43,002 nt of DNA. It comes from Verrucomicrobiota bacterium. GTDB lineage: Bacteria; Verrucomicrobiota; Verrucomicrobiia; JABWAM01. A program made the translations under genes and the position numbers. How positions within the stretch are numbered: position 1 is the stretch's first letter; every line of letters begins with the position of its first letter. The notes beneath the pieces are model-generated. The model had not been told where the DNA came from. It saw only the letters and a list, made by a program, of their open reading frames with translations, and made no database searches. Shown in pieces: positions 26,963-33,943 of this stretch. The stretch lies in contig JAHFSY010000037.1 of the NCBI GenBank assembly GCA_023269615.1, positions 1-43,002 of the forward strand, read 5' to 3'.

Positions 26963-27951
26963 GACGGTTGGCTCAGGTCCACCCGTCGGGAGGATTCCTG
27001 AAGCGAAACTTGCGCCGCATCGATGACGCGGATCACATCAACAGCAAGCTTCACTCCGAACCTTGCGGAAGGATGACCGGATATCCCCTGGACAAATTCG
27101 GTTACAACCCGAGTCAAGGGCAACCCCGGCGCGAATGGAATCGCACGGCCTTCATTCAACCCGCCATGGGCGGCTTCGAAGCGCTGATGCCATGAGTTCG
27201 AATGCTCCACCAGCTTGTCCTGCGCCTGGTCGTCAAACACGACCACCCGCTCATCCGCAAAAATGGAAAATCGCCTCCGCTTCTGGGTGGACAGATGCCC
27301 GATGTTGATCCATGCCACCGTGTCATTCTCAAACTCCAGCTTCAGAACCAGCAACCCCGAATCGAGAGGGCGGCTCTCTCTCGTCGCCGTCCCGAGGCAG
27401 ACGACCGAGACTGGCATTTTGCCCAACAGCTCGAGGCACAGCGCGACATCGTGCGGCGCCCAGTCCCACAACACGGATGCATCATTTGTCCGGAACGGAC
27501 CGTAGGCCTCCCCCTCCGAATGGATGAGGTGGATTGCGCGCGGGTCTTGAAATTGTTTGCGGATTGCCTCGAAGGCGGGATGAAAAACGTGTGTGTGGTC
27601 CACCAGCACGAGGGAGCCGGACTCTTTGGCGTACTGCTGGAGCTTGCGAGCCTCGTCCAGGCTGAGGCACAGTGGTTTCTCCACCAGCGCGGGCAGTTTT
27701 GCATCGAAGCAGGCGTGGAGGATCTCAGGATGTGTGGACGGCGGTGTTGCGATGATGACTCCGTCGAGGCCCGGCGCACGGCACATGGCGCGCCAGTCGT
27801 TGGTGACCTCCACGGGATGCCCAACAAGGCCGGCGTTTTCCGGGTGGCGTGTGCACAGATGAGTCAGCCGCGCATCTTTGATGTCGCGAAGCGTCTGGAT
27901 ATAGCGCTTGCCCCAGCGACCGACTCCAATCAATCCAAGACGGATGCTCAT
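26959..27951 (-). CDS. Gfo/Idh/MocA family oxidoreductase (second copy)
   Basis: A 330-residue NAD(P)-dependent oxidoreductase. IRLGLIGVGRWGKRYIQTL gives the GxGxxG nucleotide site near residue 8, VEKPLCLSLDEA is the EKP signature near 90, and ASVLWDWAPHDVALCLELLG carries the probable catalytic Asp/His. That last block resembles VVWDLASHDVAIFNYLL in the copy at 9844-10896, so both belong to the WlbA-like part of the family, although identity is modest. It may oxidise a nucleotide sugar or scyllo-inositol-like substrate. It is coupled by a 4-nt overlap to the flippase and follows the UXS-like epimerase by 30 nt. ATG start. Confidence 0.9.
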   Translation of the reverse strand: MSIRLGLIGVGRWGKRYIQTLRDIKDARLTHLCTRHPENAGLVGHPVEVTNDWRAMCRAPGLDGVIIATPPSTHPEILHACFDAKLPALVEKPLCLSLDEARKLQQYAKESGSLVLVDHTHVFHPAFEAIRKQFQDPRAIHLIHSEGEAYGPFRTNDASVLWDWAPHDVALCLELLGKMPVSVVCLGTATRESRPLDSGLLVLKLEFENDTVAWINIGHLSTQKRRRFSIFADERVVVFDDQAQDKLVEHSNSWHQRFEAAHGGLNEGRAIPFAPGLPLTRVVTEFVQGISGHPSARFGVKLAVDVIRVIDAAQVSLQESSRRVDLSQPS

Positions 27952-27981
27952 GGTGATGTTTGATGTCCGGATGCCGACGGG

Positions 27982-29052
27982 CTATTTCCCGGTTGGGTAA
28001 TGCCTTTTGGCCCAATCCATGAAACGGGACAAGCCATCGCTGAGTGCAACGCCTGGGTGATACCCCAGCTGGGATCGGGCCTTGGTAAGGTCCGGGCAAC
28101 GGCGCATGGGCTCATCGCCTGGATAGGCGTCCGGGTATTCAATCAAATCCACCGCAAGTTTTTTGCCAAGGACCTTTTCCAAAAGCTTTGCCAGGTCCTG
28201 CATCGAGATCTCGGGGTCGGGATTTCCGATGTTGTAGGCCTCACCCGGGACACCCAGGAGGAGGACTTTCAGAAACCCGGCCATCGCATCGGAAATGTAG
28301 CAGAAGGTGCGCGTCTGGTTGCCATGGCCGTAGATGTGAAGCGGCTGCCCCTTGAGGATGCGGCTCGCAAAGTTGGGAAGGACCCGATAGTCCGTCTCCC
28401 GCATTCCCGGACCATAGATGTTGAAGGGGCGGATGATCCGGGTCTTCACCCCGTGCATTCCGTGGAAGACGTAGCAAAGGGTCTCTCCAACCCTTTTCGA
28501 TTCATCGTAACAGGCGCGTGGCCCCAGGCACGCGACATTGCCCCGGTACGACTCGGGCGTGGGGACATGGCGGGGATCGGGGTCTCCGTAGATTTCGCTG
28601 GAACTGAAAAAAACAAAACCTTCAACCCGCTTTTCCATGGCAAGCTCGAGCATCCGGCGGGTCCCTGTCGTTGCCACTTCGAGTGTCTCAAGCGGATATT
28701 TTCGATAATAGAACGGGCTGGCGATGCCGGCGGCGTGGATGATGTAATCCACCGGCTCATCGAGGCGGATGGGCTGGATGATGTCATGCTTCAGATGAAC
28801 GAAGCGGCTTGAGTGACCACCGGGCTCCTTCGCTGATTCGCTGCCGGTGATGTAGTTGTCCAGCGAGATCAGGCGGCAGGGGGACTTGAGAACCTCCTTG
28901 TTGATATGGGCAAAGAAGGACTGAAAGTAACGGCCCAAAAACCCCGCGCCGCCCGTCATCAGGATGGTCTTCCCTGAAAATCGCGAGGCGTCGGCGCCCA
29001 CGGCTTGCGTGATTTCCTTGAGATCTTTTTCCTGGACGCCGCTGGTTGGCAT
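27982..29052 (-). CDS. UXS-like NAD-dependent epimerase/decarboxylase (extended SDR)
   Basis: A 356-residue extended SDR. ILMTGGAGFLGRYFQSF near residue 30 is the NAD motif; a Ser-rich FFSSSEIYGDP and YDESKR (YxxxK) provide the catalytic residues. RPFNIYGPGMRETDYRVLPNF and RTFCYISDAMAG match UDP-glucuronate decarboxylase (UXS, making UDP-xylose) and related dTDP-glucose 4,6-dehydratase groups. The N-terminal 28 residues are an extension without clear homology. Together with the oxidoreductase, cupin and C-methyltransferase it could form a pathway to an unusual, branched or deoxy sugar. It starts 5 nt after the C-methyltransferase stop. ATG start. The decarboxylase label is likely but epimerase/dehydratase activity is possible. 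Confidence 0.88.
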   Translation of the reverse strand: MPTSGVQEKDLKEITQAVGADASRFSGKTILMTGGAGFLGRYFQSFFAHINKEVLKSPCRLISLDNYITGSESAKEPGGHSSRFVHLKHDIIQPIRLDEPVDYIIHAAGIASPFYYRKYPLETLEVATTGTRRMLELAMEKRVEGFVFFSSSEIYGDPDPRHVPTPESYRGNVACLGPRACYDESKRVGETLCYVFHGMHGVKTRIIRPFNIYGPGMRETDYRVLPNFASRILKGQPLHIYGHGNQTRTFCYISDAMAGFLKVLLLGVPGEAYNIGNPDPEISMQDLAKLLEKVLGKKLAVDLIEYPDAYPGDEPMRRCPDLTKARSQLGYHPGVALSDGLSRFMDWAKRHYPTGK

Positions 29053-29057
29053 GGGCG

Positions 29058-30305
29058 CTACCTTACCTCAAGTTGCGGCAGGGGGACAATGAAATGTCCG
29101 CCTTGCGCGAGAAAAGACTGGTGATTTTTTATGATGCTCCCGGCAAAGTTCCAGGCGAGGATCAGGACATGGTCCGGGCGGGATTCGTACATCCGCGAGA
29201 CTGGGAACACCGGAATGTGATACCCCGGCGTGTAGAGATTTTGCTTGAGGGGGCTGTCATCCACCACGAATTCAATGATCTCCGGTCCGATCTGGAAGTG
29301 GTGCATCAGGGTCGTCAGTTTGGCCGGCGCTCCAAATCCTGCGATTCGTTTTCCCTGGGATTTGAGATTTGCAAGGAGCGCCTTCAACTCGTCGCGCAGG
29401 CGATGGATGTTTTCGCCAAACCGCCGAAAAGTCCCGGCCTTGGCCAGTCCGGCGTCTTCCTCTGCACGGAGAAGAGCATCGACGGAGGGGCGCTTGGGGT
29501 GGGGGCCGTTTTGCAGCTGGACGATGCCGCGAAGAGATCCTCCATGCGTCGGCACACGAAGGGCTTCTACAAATTCCATCCCATGCCGCTGAAACAAGAC
29601 CTGGAGCGGCTTCACCGAGTGGTAGCTGACGTGCTCATGGTACGTCATGTCGAAAAGTGTTTTCTCATACACATCCAGGAGATAGGAGACCTCAAAGACA
29701 AAAATGCCGTCCGGTGACAGCAGCTGCTTCACCCCATCCAGGATGCTGTGCAGGTCATCCGCGTGTGCAAAGACGTTGTTGGCCACCACGACGGAAGCTT
29801 TTCCATGTCTGGCTGCAATTTCGCCTGCGATGCCGGGGGTGAAAAACACCGGGAGCGTCTCGATCCCGGAGGCTGTTGCGGTCCTCGCGATCCCGGTCGC
29901 CGGATCCACGCCGATCACCCGCATTCCCTGCGCCTTGAAGGGTTTGAGCAGAATGCCGTCGTTGCTGCCGATCTCCACGATGAGAGAAGAAGCCTTGAGG
30001 CCGTAACGTTCGATCAAATCGCTGGCGTACTGGCGGAAATGCTCCACAAAGGATGGCGAGGTTGAGGAGACATAGACGTAGTTGCGGAATAGAATCTCGG
30101 GATTCACCACCTCCAGCAACTGGAGATGACCGCAGTCGTGGCACAGAAACAGATCGAGCGGGAATTTTTCCTCGGGATCGGTCAGCTGATCTTTTCGCAG
30201 GAACGCATTGGCCAGCGGGGTCTTTCCAAATGAGACAACCATTTCCAACGACCGGCTGTCGCAGATCCGGCAGGTCTGGCGTTGGAATGAGGAAACACCA
30301 GCCAT
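29058..30305 (-). CDS. Sugar C-methyltransferase (TylCIII/NovU-like, zinc-binding N-terminus)
   Basis: A 415-residue protein of the three-domain NDP-sugar C-methyltransferase family (Methyltransf_13, Methyltransf_11/25, Methyltransf_14). The N-terminal zinc site uses C12-x2-C15 and C55-x2-C58. YVYVSSTSPSFVEHFR precedes motif I SLIVEIGSNDGILLKPF near 107. The C-terminal third (KRIAGFGAPAKLTTLMHHF, FVVDDSPLKQNLYTPGYHIPV) is the family-specific Methyltransf_14 domain that contacts the sugar nucleotide. Known members install a branched methyl at C3 or C5 of dTDP-ketosugars. It follows the cupin gene by 45 nt and precedes the UXS-like gene by 5 nt, suggesting a branched-chain sugar. ATG start. Confidence 0.92.
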   Translation of the reverse strand: MAGVSSFQRQTCRICDSRSLEMVVSFGKTPLANAFLRKDQLTDPEEKFPLDLFLCHDCGHLQLLEVVNPEILFRNYVYVSSTSPSFVEHFRQYASDLIERYGLKASSLIVEIGSNDGILLKPFKAQGMRVIGVDPATGIARTATASGIETLPVFFTPGIAGEIAARHGKASVVVANNVFAHADDLHSILDGVKQLLSPDGIFVFEVSYLLDVYEKTLFDMTYHEHVSYHSVKPLQVLFQRHGMEFVEALRVPTHGGSLRGIVQLQNGPHPKRPSVDALLRAEEDAGLAKAGTFRRFGENIHRLRDELKALLANLKSQGKRIAGFGAPAKLTTLMHHFQIGPEIIEFVVDDSPLKQNLYTPGYHIPVFPVSRMYESRPDHVLILAWNFAGSIIKNHQSFLAQGGHFIVPLPQLEVR

Positions 30306-30350
30306 GGGGTTGTTCTTGGGGAACGGTTTCCCCTGACGAGACTGCGGAAG

Positions 30351-30749
30351 CTAGATCAGCTTCACGCGAACCGTGTCACTCTCGTAGTTCGCCTGCGCAC
30401 GGCTGTTCCTGGAAAAACACCAGAAGACCGAATCCTCCATGAACTTCATGGCGTGCTCGACCATGGACCTCGTGTAAAACACCTGCCCCGGATGAATGGT
30501 CACGCAGGTCGGTGCGCCGGTGTCGCCAACGGGACGCTCATAATACTCCATCCGGCCCGATTCCAGAATACAGTAGTGGTAATCCTCCTTGTGATAATGG
30601 TTGGCGCGAATGGCGCCCTTGCAAGACGTGATCCGCAGGACGCTGCTGAAGGGAATGCCTTCCAGCAGGGTCTGGATTTCTCCACGATCATCGGAAAATT
30701 TTGGAAGCGGAGGGCAGATGACATCAAATGGTTTGCTGGGCTTTTTCAT
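30351..30749 (-). CDS. Cupin-fold protein, possibly sugar-modifying
   Basis: A 132-residue single-domain cupin. RANHYHKEDYHYCILESGRMEYYE near residue 50-72 is a cupin motif 1 with HxH-type metal ligands, and HPGQVFYTRSMVEHAMKFMED provides motif 2 with a further His. Cupins in polysaccharide loci include dTDP-ketohexose isomerases (FdtA/WxcM type) and RmlC-like epimerases; the N-terminal FSDDRGEIQTLLEGIPF is loosely like these. Function not settled. I chose ATG 30749 over TTG 30788 because the latter is part of a perfect -35 box. It precedes the C-methyltransferase gene by 45 nt in the same direction. Confidence 0.75.
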   Translation of the reverse strand: MKKPSKPFDVICPPLPKFSDDRGEIQTLLEGIPFSSVLRITSCKGAIRANHYHKEDYHYCILESGRMEYYERPVGDTGAPTCVTIHPGQVFYTRSMVEHAMKFMEDSVFWCFSRNSRAQANYESDTVRVKLI

Positions 30750-30759
30750 TCGGAGAGCG

Positions 30760-30788
30760 TGTTTAGTGAGGGATTCTTTCAATGTCAA
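30760..30788 (-). promoter_or_regulatory. Promoter candidate with a nearly leaderless transcript
   Basis: Minus-strand TTGACA (30783-30788, perfect -35) is followed after 17 nt by TAAACA (30760-30765, a weak -10, 3/6). The ATG at 30749 is 10 nt beyond the -10, so the leader would be 0-4 nt. The 48-nt gap between the two co-directional genes gives little other room for a promoter. Confidence 0.4.
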
Positions 30789-30797
30789 GCGCGGGGT

Positions 30798-31466
30798 TCA
30801 ACCGGGCTTTCCGGCGGCGAAAAACACATCGGCGTACAGTTCGCCGAAATTAAGAAGCCCCATGCGACGCGCGGCCCCGATCAATCTGGCAATGGGCCGG
30901 CGCAACGGCCTGATGGATACAAATTCTGCGAACACCTGGGGGGAGACGGGGCCTTTGAGGTCGGCCTGGATGGGATTCAATCCGTTGCGCCGCATCCGTG
31001 TCTCAATGTCTTCGCGGCTGTATTCACGTTGGTGCGTTTTGTCAATCTGGTGCTTGAACGTGAGGTTGTAGGGGCGCAGGCGTTGATCTGCATTGTGGGG
31101 AACCGATCCCAGCAGGATTCCGCCGGGGCGCAACACGCGAGCCAGATCCCTCCACAATGCTTCCTCGGCGCTCACATGTTCCAGGACATCCCACGCCATC
31201 ACCAGGTCGAACTGGCTGTCCGGAAATGGGAGGCCTTTCTCGAGGTTGTGTTCCATGGTTTTTACCCCCGGGATGGAGGGAGGCTGGTTCACGTCAACGG
31301 CCTGCACCTGCCAGGCTTTGTTTGACAGCCAAGACGAATAAAGTCCCGCGCCGCATCCGAGATCGAGGGCGCTGCCCGCTGGATGCGGAATGAAGCGTTC
31401 CATCCATGCAATTTTTTCAGGCGATGCAGTCGCGCCGGCGACATAATCAATGTTCGATTGCGTCAT
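30798..31466 (-). CDS. Class I SAM-dependent methyltransferase (222 aa)
   Basis: A 222-residue methyltransferase of the UbiE/Methyltransf_11 type. SALDLGCGAGLYSSWLS near residue 33 is motif I, VQAVDVNQPP follows, then FDLVMAWDVLEHVSAEE and LARVLRPGGILLGSVPHN. The remainder includes EYSREDIETRMRRNGL, a common cap segment in sugar and lipid methyltransferases. Acceptor unknown. It lies between two other methyltransferase genes (47 nt and 48 nt gaps) in the minus-strand run. ATG start; no Shine-Dalgarno. A TTGACG lies upstream but no good -10 could be paired with it. Confidence 0.87.
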   Translation of the reverse strand: MTQSNIDYVAGATASPEKIAWMERFIPHPAGSALDLGCGAGLYSSWLSNKAWQVQAVDVNQPPSIPGVKTMEHNLEKGLPFPDSQFDLVMAWDVLEHVSAEEALWRDLARVLRPGGILLGSVPHNADQRLRPYNLTFKHQIDKTHQREYSREDIETRMRRNGLNPIQADLKGPVSPQVFAEFVSIRPLRRPIARLIGAARRMGLLNFGELYADVFFAAGKPG

Positions 31467-31513
31467 GGTTGTTCAATCGTGTTTTGATCGCCCGTCAATT
31501 GCAAGTCAGGAGG

Positions 31514-32254
31514 TCAATGCCTCTTCTCCAGCACGACCAGGCAGCGAAACGCCAGCAGGCTGCCGAGCCGTTCGCACTTCTCCTCAAGACGGGTCAGGGG
31601 CAGGGCCAGGCTGGACGGAAGAAGGCTCCACGATTTGAATCCTCCGCTGAGAGGATATGCCCAAAAACTCAGGCGATCCTCGACGACCACTTGCAGTTGC
31701 GGAAAAATCTTCGCCATTTCCTCACGGTGCTTCCAGAAAATCAGGGAGGGGATCGCGCCGTTGCCTTCAAAGGGATCCTTGCGCAAGCCCTCTGCCCCGA
31801 CTGACTCAAGCGGATGGACGTCGCAACGAACCTCCTCCTGGTGAAAGAGCGAATAGACGATCCAGGAAATCGGGGAGATATACGGCTCAAGCATGATGAT
31901 CCGCCCGCCGGGCTCAAGCATGCGCGCGGCCTCCTTGAAAAATAATCGGGGCGCCGCGAGGTGATGCAGGACGTCGAACATCACGATGTTTCCGATGCAC
32001 GAATCGCGAAACGGCGCGTGATGCGCGTCGAACACGGCGTCAAGCCATTCGCACCAGGCGATGTCGGTGGAGATGACTTCGGGACGAAATTCCTTGAGAT
32101 TGCCGCTGCCGCCACCGAGCTCGAGGATGGGTTTATTTGAAGCGGCGAGGTGTGAGAGCATCCGCCGATACCAGTCCTGATAAAGCAAACGCAGCGCCGG
32201 CTTGGCCGCCCACACCTGGCGATGCTCCGCGAGGATGGATTGGACGCCGTTCAT
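31514..32254 (-). CDS. Class I SAM-dependent methyltransferase (246 aa)
   Basis: A 246-residue methyltransferase. PILELGGGSGNLKEF near residue 42 is motif I (GGGSG variant), EVISTDIAWCEWLDAV is motif II, and IVMFDVLHHLAAPRLFFKEAARMLEPGGRIIMLEPYISPISWIVYSLFH covers motifs IV-VI. The C-terminal part (LSFWAYPLSGGFKSWSLLPSSLALPLTRLEEKCERLGSLLAFRCLVVLEKR) resembles lipid-associated methyltransferases. The reading frame stays open upstream to 33292 but that stretch is the shadow of the fused gene on the same strand, so ATG 32254 is taken. It begins 2 nt after the fused methyltransferase-glycosyltransferase stop; both are probably coupled. Confidence 0.87.
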   Translation of the reverse strand: MNGVQSILAEHRQVWAAKPALRLLYQDWYRRMLSHLAASNKPILELGGGSGNLKEFRPEVISTDIAWCEWLDAVFDAHHAPFRDSCIGNIVMFDVLHHLAAPRLFFKEAARMLEPGGRIIMLEPYISPISWIVYSLFHQEEVRCDVHPLESVGAEGLRKDPFEGNGAIPSLIFWKHREEMAKIFPQLQVVVEDRLSFWAYPLSGGFKSWSLLPSSLALPLTRLEEKCERLGSLLAFRCLVVLEKRH

Positions 32255-32256
32255 GG

Positions 32257-33669
32257 CTACTGCAGCTTCAATTTGAACAGCGCCACGAAGCACATTTTTA
32301 AAAGCTGCCATCCGTGACGGAAGCGCTTGATGTTGGTTTCGCCGTACACGCGCTCCTTGTAGCGCACCGGCACGTCCACGATCTTGAAATGCAGTTTGCT
32401 TGCGCCGAAGAGCAGGTCGAAGTCGCCGAAAGGATCGAAGTCGCCGAAGTACGCGCGATTCTTTGCGATCTTCTCGTAATCGGTCCGCAACAGCACCTTC
32501 GTCCCGCACAATGTGTCGCGCAGCTTCTGCTCGAGGAGCCAGCTGAACGCCTGCCCGAAAAACCAGTTTGCGATCAGGTTGAGAAACCGCATCGCCTGCT
32601 TTTCCATCGGATACACGAGGCGCGATCCGTTCATCATCTCGCCGCGCCCCGCAACCAGGCCGTTGAAAAATTTCGGAAGATCCTCGGGCGGCATCGTCAG
32701 GTCGGCATCGAGGATCATCAGCACATCCCCCTTCGCGCGTGCAAAAGCCTGGCGCACGGCATCGCCCTTGCCCACGCCCCTGCCTTGCGAGAACGACTGG
32801 ATCTCCCATCCGGGATGCGCCCGCGATTGCTTCTCGATTTCCTCGAGCGTGCCGTCCGACGAGTTTCCGTCCACGAAAATCAATTCCGTTTTGGATCCGA
32901 GTTTCGGCGTGCGCTCGAACACGCCGGCGATGTTTCCGCGCTCGTTGCGGCAGGGGACGACGATGGTGCAGGAGGGATTGGGAAGGGGGGCGGTCGGGGA
33001 GGGACGCGCCACGATCAGGCCCGTGAAGCAGAGACGCTGGATCCCCGGCAGGTTGGCGAGCACGCGATTGCACAGGGGCGCCAGAAGCGGGATGGGCAGG
33101 GGAAGCAGGTGACGGTATTTCTGGATGATCACCTCGAAGCCGGAAAGATAGAGAAGGTTGCTGACATCCTCCATGCGCAGCCAGTTCTGGAGGCGTTGCG
33201 GCATTTTCAATTTGAGCGCGCCGGCGACATCCCACAGCGGCTGCCAGAGTTCGCTGTAATAATCCACGATCATCCGCGTGCGCGGATGGCACAGGGGCTT
33301 GAGGTTGTCGAAAAACTTCTGGATGTCCTCCAGCTCGCCCAACAGTCCCGAGACGACAATGTAATCAAACGTTCCATCCAGTTTCAGGGCATGGGCGTCC
33401 ATGCATTCAAAGCGCAGGTTGGGATGACGCTCCTTCGCAAGCGCGATGGTTTTCCCGCTGAAGTCCACGCCAATGCCGCGGCTTGGGCGCAACGCGGCAA
33501 GCAGGTCTCCAAGGCCGCAACCGATCTCGAGCACCGAGGCACCGGGCGGGATCATGGAGGCGTACACGCGCTCCACTTCCCGGTGGTAATACTGGTTGCG
33601 TCCCTGCCATTTCAGGCGCTCGTCCGCCAGGCGGTCGTACATCGAGCGCAATGTCTCCTGGTCATTCAT
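32257..33669 (-). CDS. Bifunctional SAM methyltransferase / GT2 glycosyltransferase fusion
   Basis: A 470-residue two-domain protein. Residues about 1-200 are a class I methyltransferase (SVLEIGCGLGDLLAAL near 45, GIGVDFSGKTIALAKERHPN, FDYIVVSGLLGELEDIQKFF). From about 230 a GT2 domain follows: CTIVVPCRNERGNIAGVF, LIFVDGNSSDGTLEEIE, MILDADLTMPPEDLPKFF (DAD motif) and a C-terminal RYKERVYGETNIKRFRHG block typical of DPM-like enzymes. Such fusions are known in several phyla; the fused enzyme could methylate and transfer the same or successive sugars. I chose ATG 33669 over TTG 33681. It is the first gene of the minus-strand run ending at 24959; the MITE at 33729-33903 lies just upstream. Confidence 0.9.
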   Translation of the reverse strand: MNDQETLRSMYDRLADERLKWQGRNQYYHREVERVYASMIPPGASVLEIGCGLGDLLAALRPSRGIGVDFSGKTIALAKERHPNLRFECMDAHALKLDGTFDYIVVSGLLGELEDIQKFFDNLKPLCHPRTRMIVDYYSELWQPLWDVAGALKLKMPQRLQNWLRMEDVSNLLYLSGFEVIIQKYRHLLPLPIPLLAPLCNRVLANLPGIQRLCFTGLIVARPSPTAPLPNPSCTIVVPCRNERGNIAGVFERTPKLGSKTELIFVDGNSSDGTLEEIEKQSRAHPGWEIQSFSQGRGVGKGDAVRQAFARAKGDVLMILDADLTMPPEDLPKFFNGLVAGRGEMMNGSRLVYPMEKQAMRFLNLIANWFFGQAFSWLLEQKLRDTLCGTKVLLRTDYEKIAKNRAYFGDFDPFGDFDLLFGASKLHFKIVDVPVRYKERVYGETNIKRFRHGWQLLKMCFVALFKLKLQ

Positions 33670-33728
33670 GGATGTTTGCAAACATGACAGGGTAGGGCAT
33701 GCGCGACGACGGGTGAAGCATAATCACC

Positions 33729-33903
33729 CAGGGCTTACGCATTTGGGTTTGGCAATGCAGAACGGCTCGTCAATCTTGCGCTTCTTGTGCCTCTTCGCGG
33801 CCATATTCCCAAGTACCGAATGCAGAGATTGGCCGCGAAGAGGCGCAAAGGGCACAACGCTGCCAACCGCAACTCCATGCCCACTCCAAGTGCGTAAGCC
33901 CTG
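33729..33903. mobile_element. 175-bp MITE with terminal inverted repeats and target-site duplication
   Basis: The ends are 26-bp imperfect terminal inverted repeats (22 of 26 matching; first 13 perfect: CAGGGCTTACGCA at 33729-33741 and TGCGTAAGCCCTG at 33891-33903). The element is flanked by 10-bp direct repeats CATAATCACC at 33719-33728 and 33904-33913, a target duplication. An internal inverted repeat (33785-33803 and 33830-33848, core CCTCTTCGCGGCCA) forms a second hairpin. There is no open frame for a transposase. The CAGGG terminus and 8-10-bp duplication recall the ISAs1 family. It lies between feoB and the methyltransferase/GT2 gene. Confidence 0.85.
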
Positions 33904-33943
33904 CATAATCACCTTTAGACGGCGGGCAGGATGCCCTCCCGTC

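Noticed and set aside
31514..33292. 592-codon minus-strand frame
   Set aside because: Only the part from 32254 downward is a methyltransferase; the upstream part is an out-of-frame reading of the fused methyltransferase/GT2 gene on the same strand.
32314..33687. 457-codon plus-strand frame opposite the methyltransferase/GT2 fusion
   Set aside because: No motifs; the opposite strand codes for two conserved domains.
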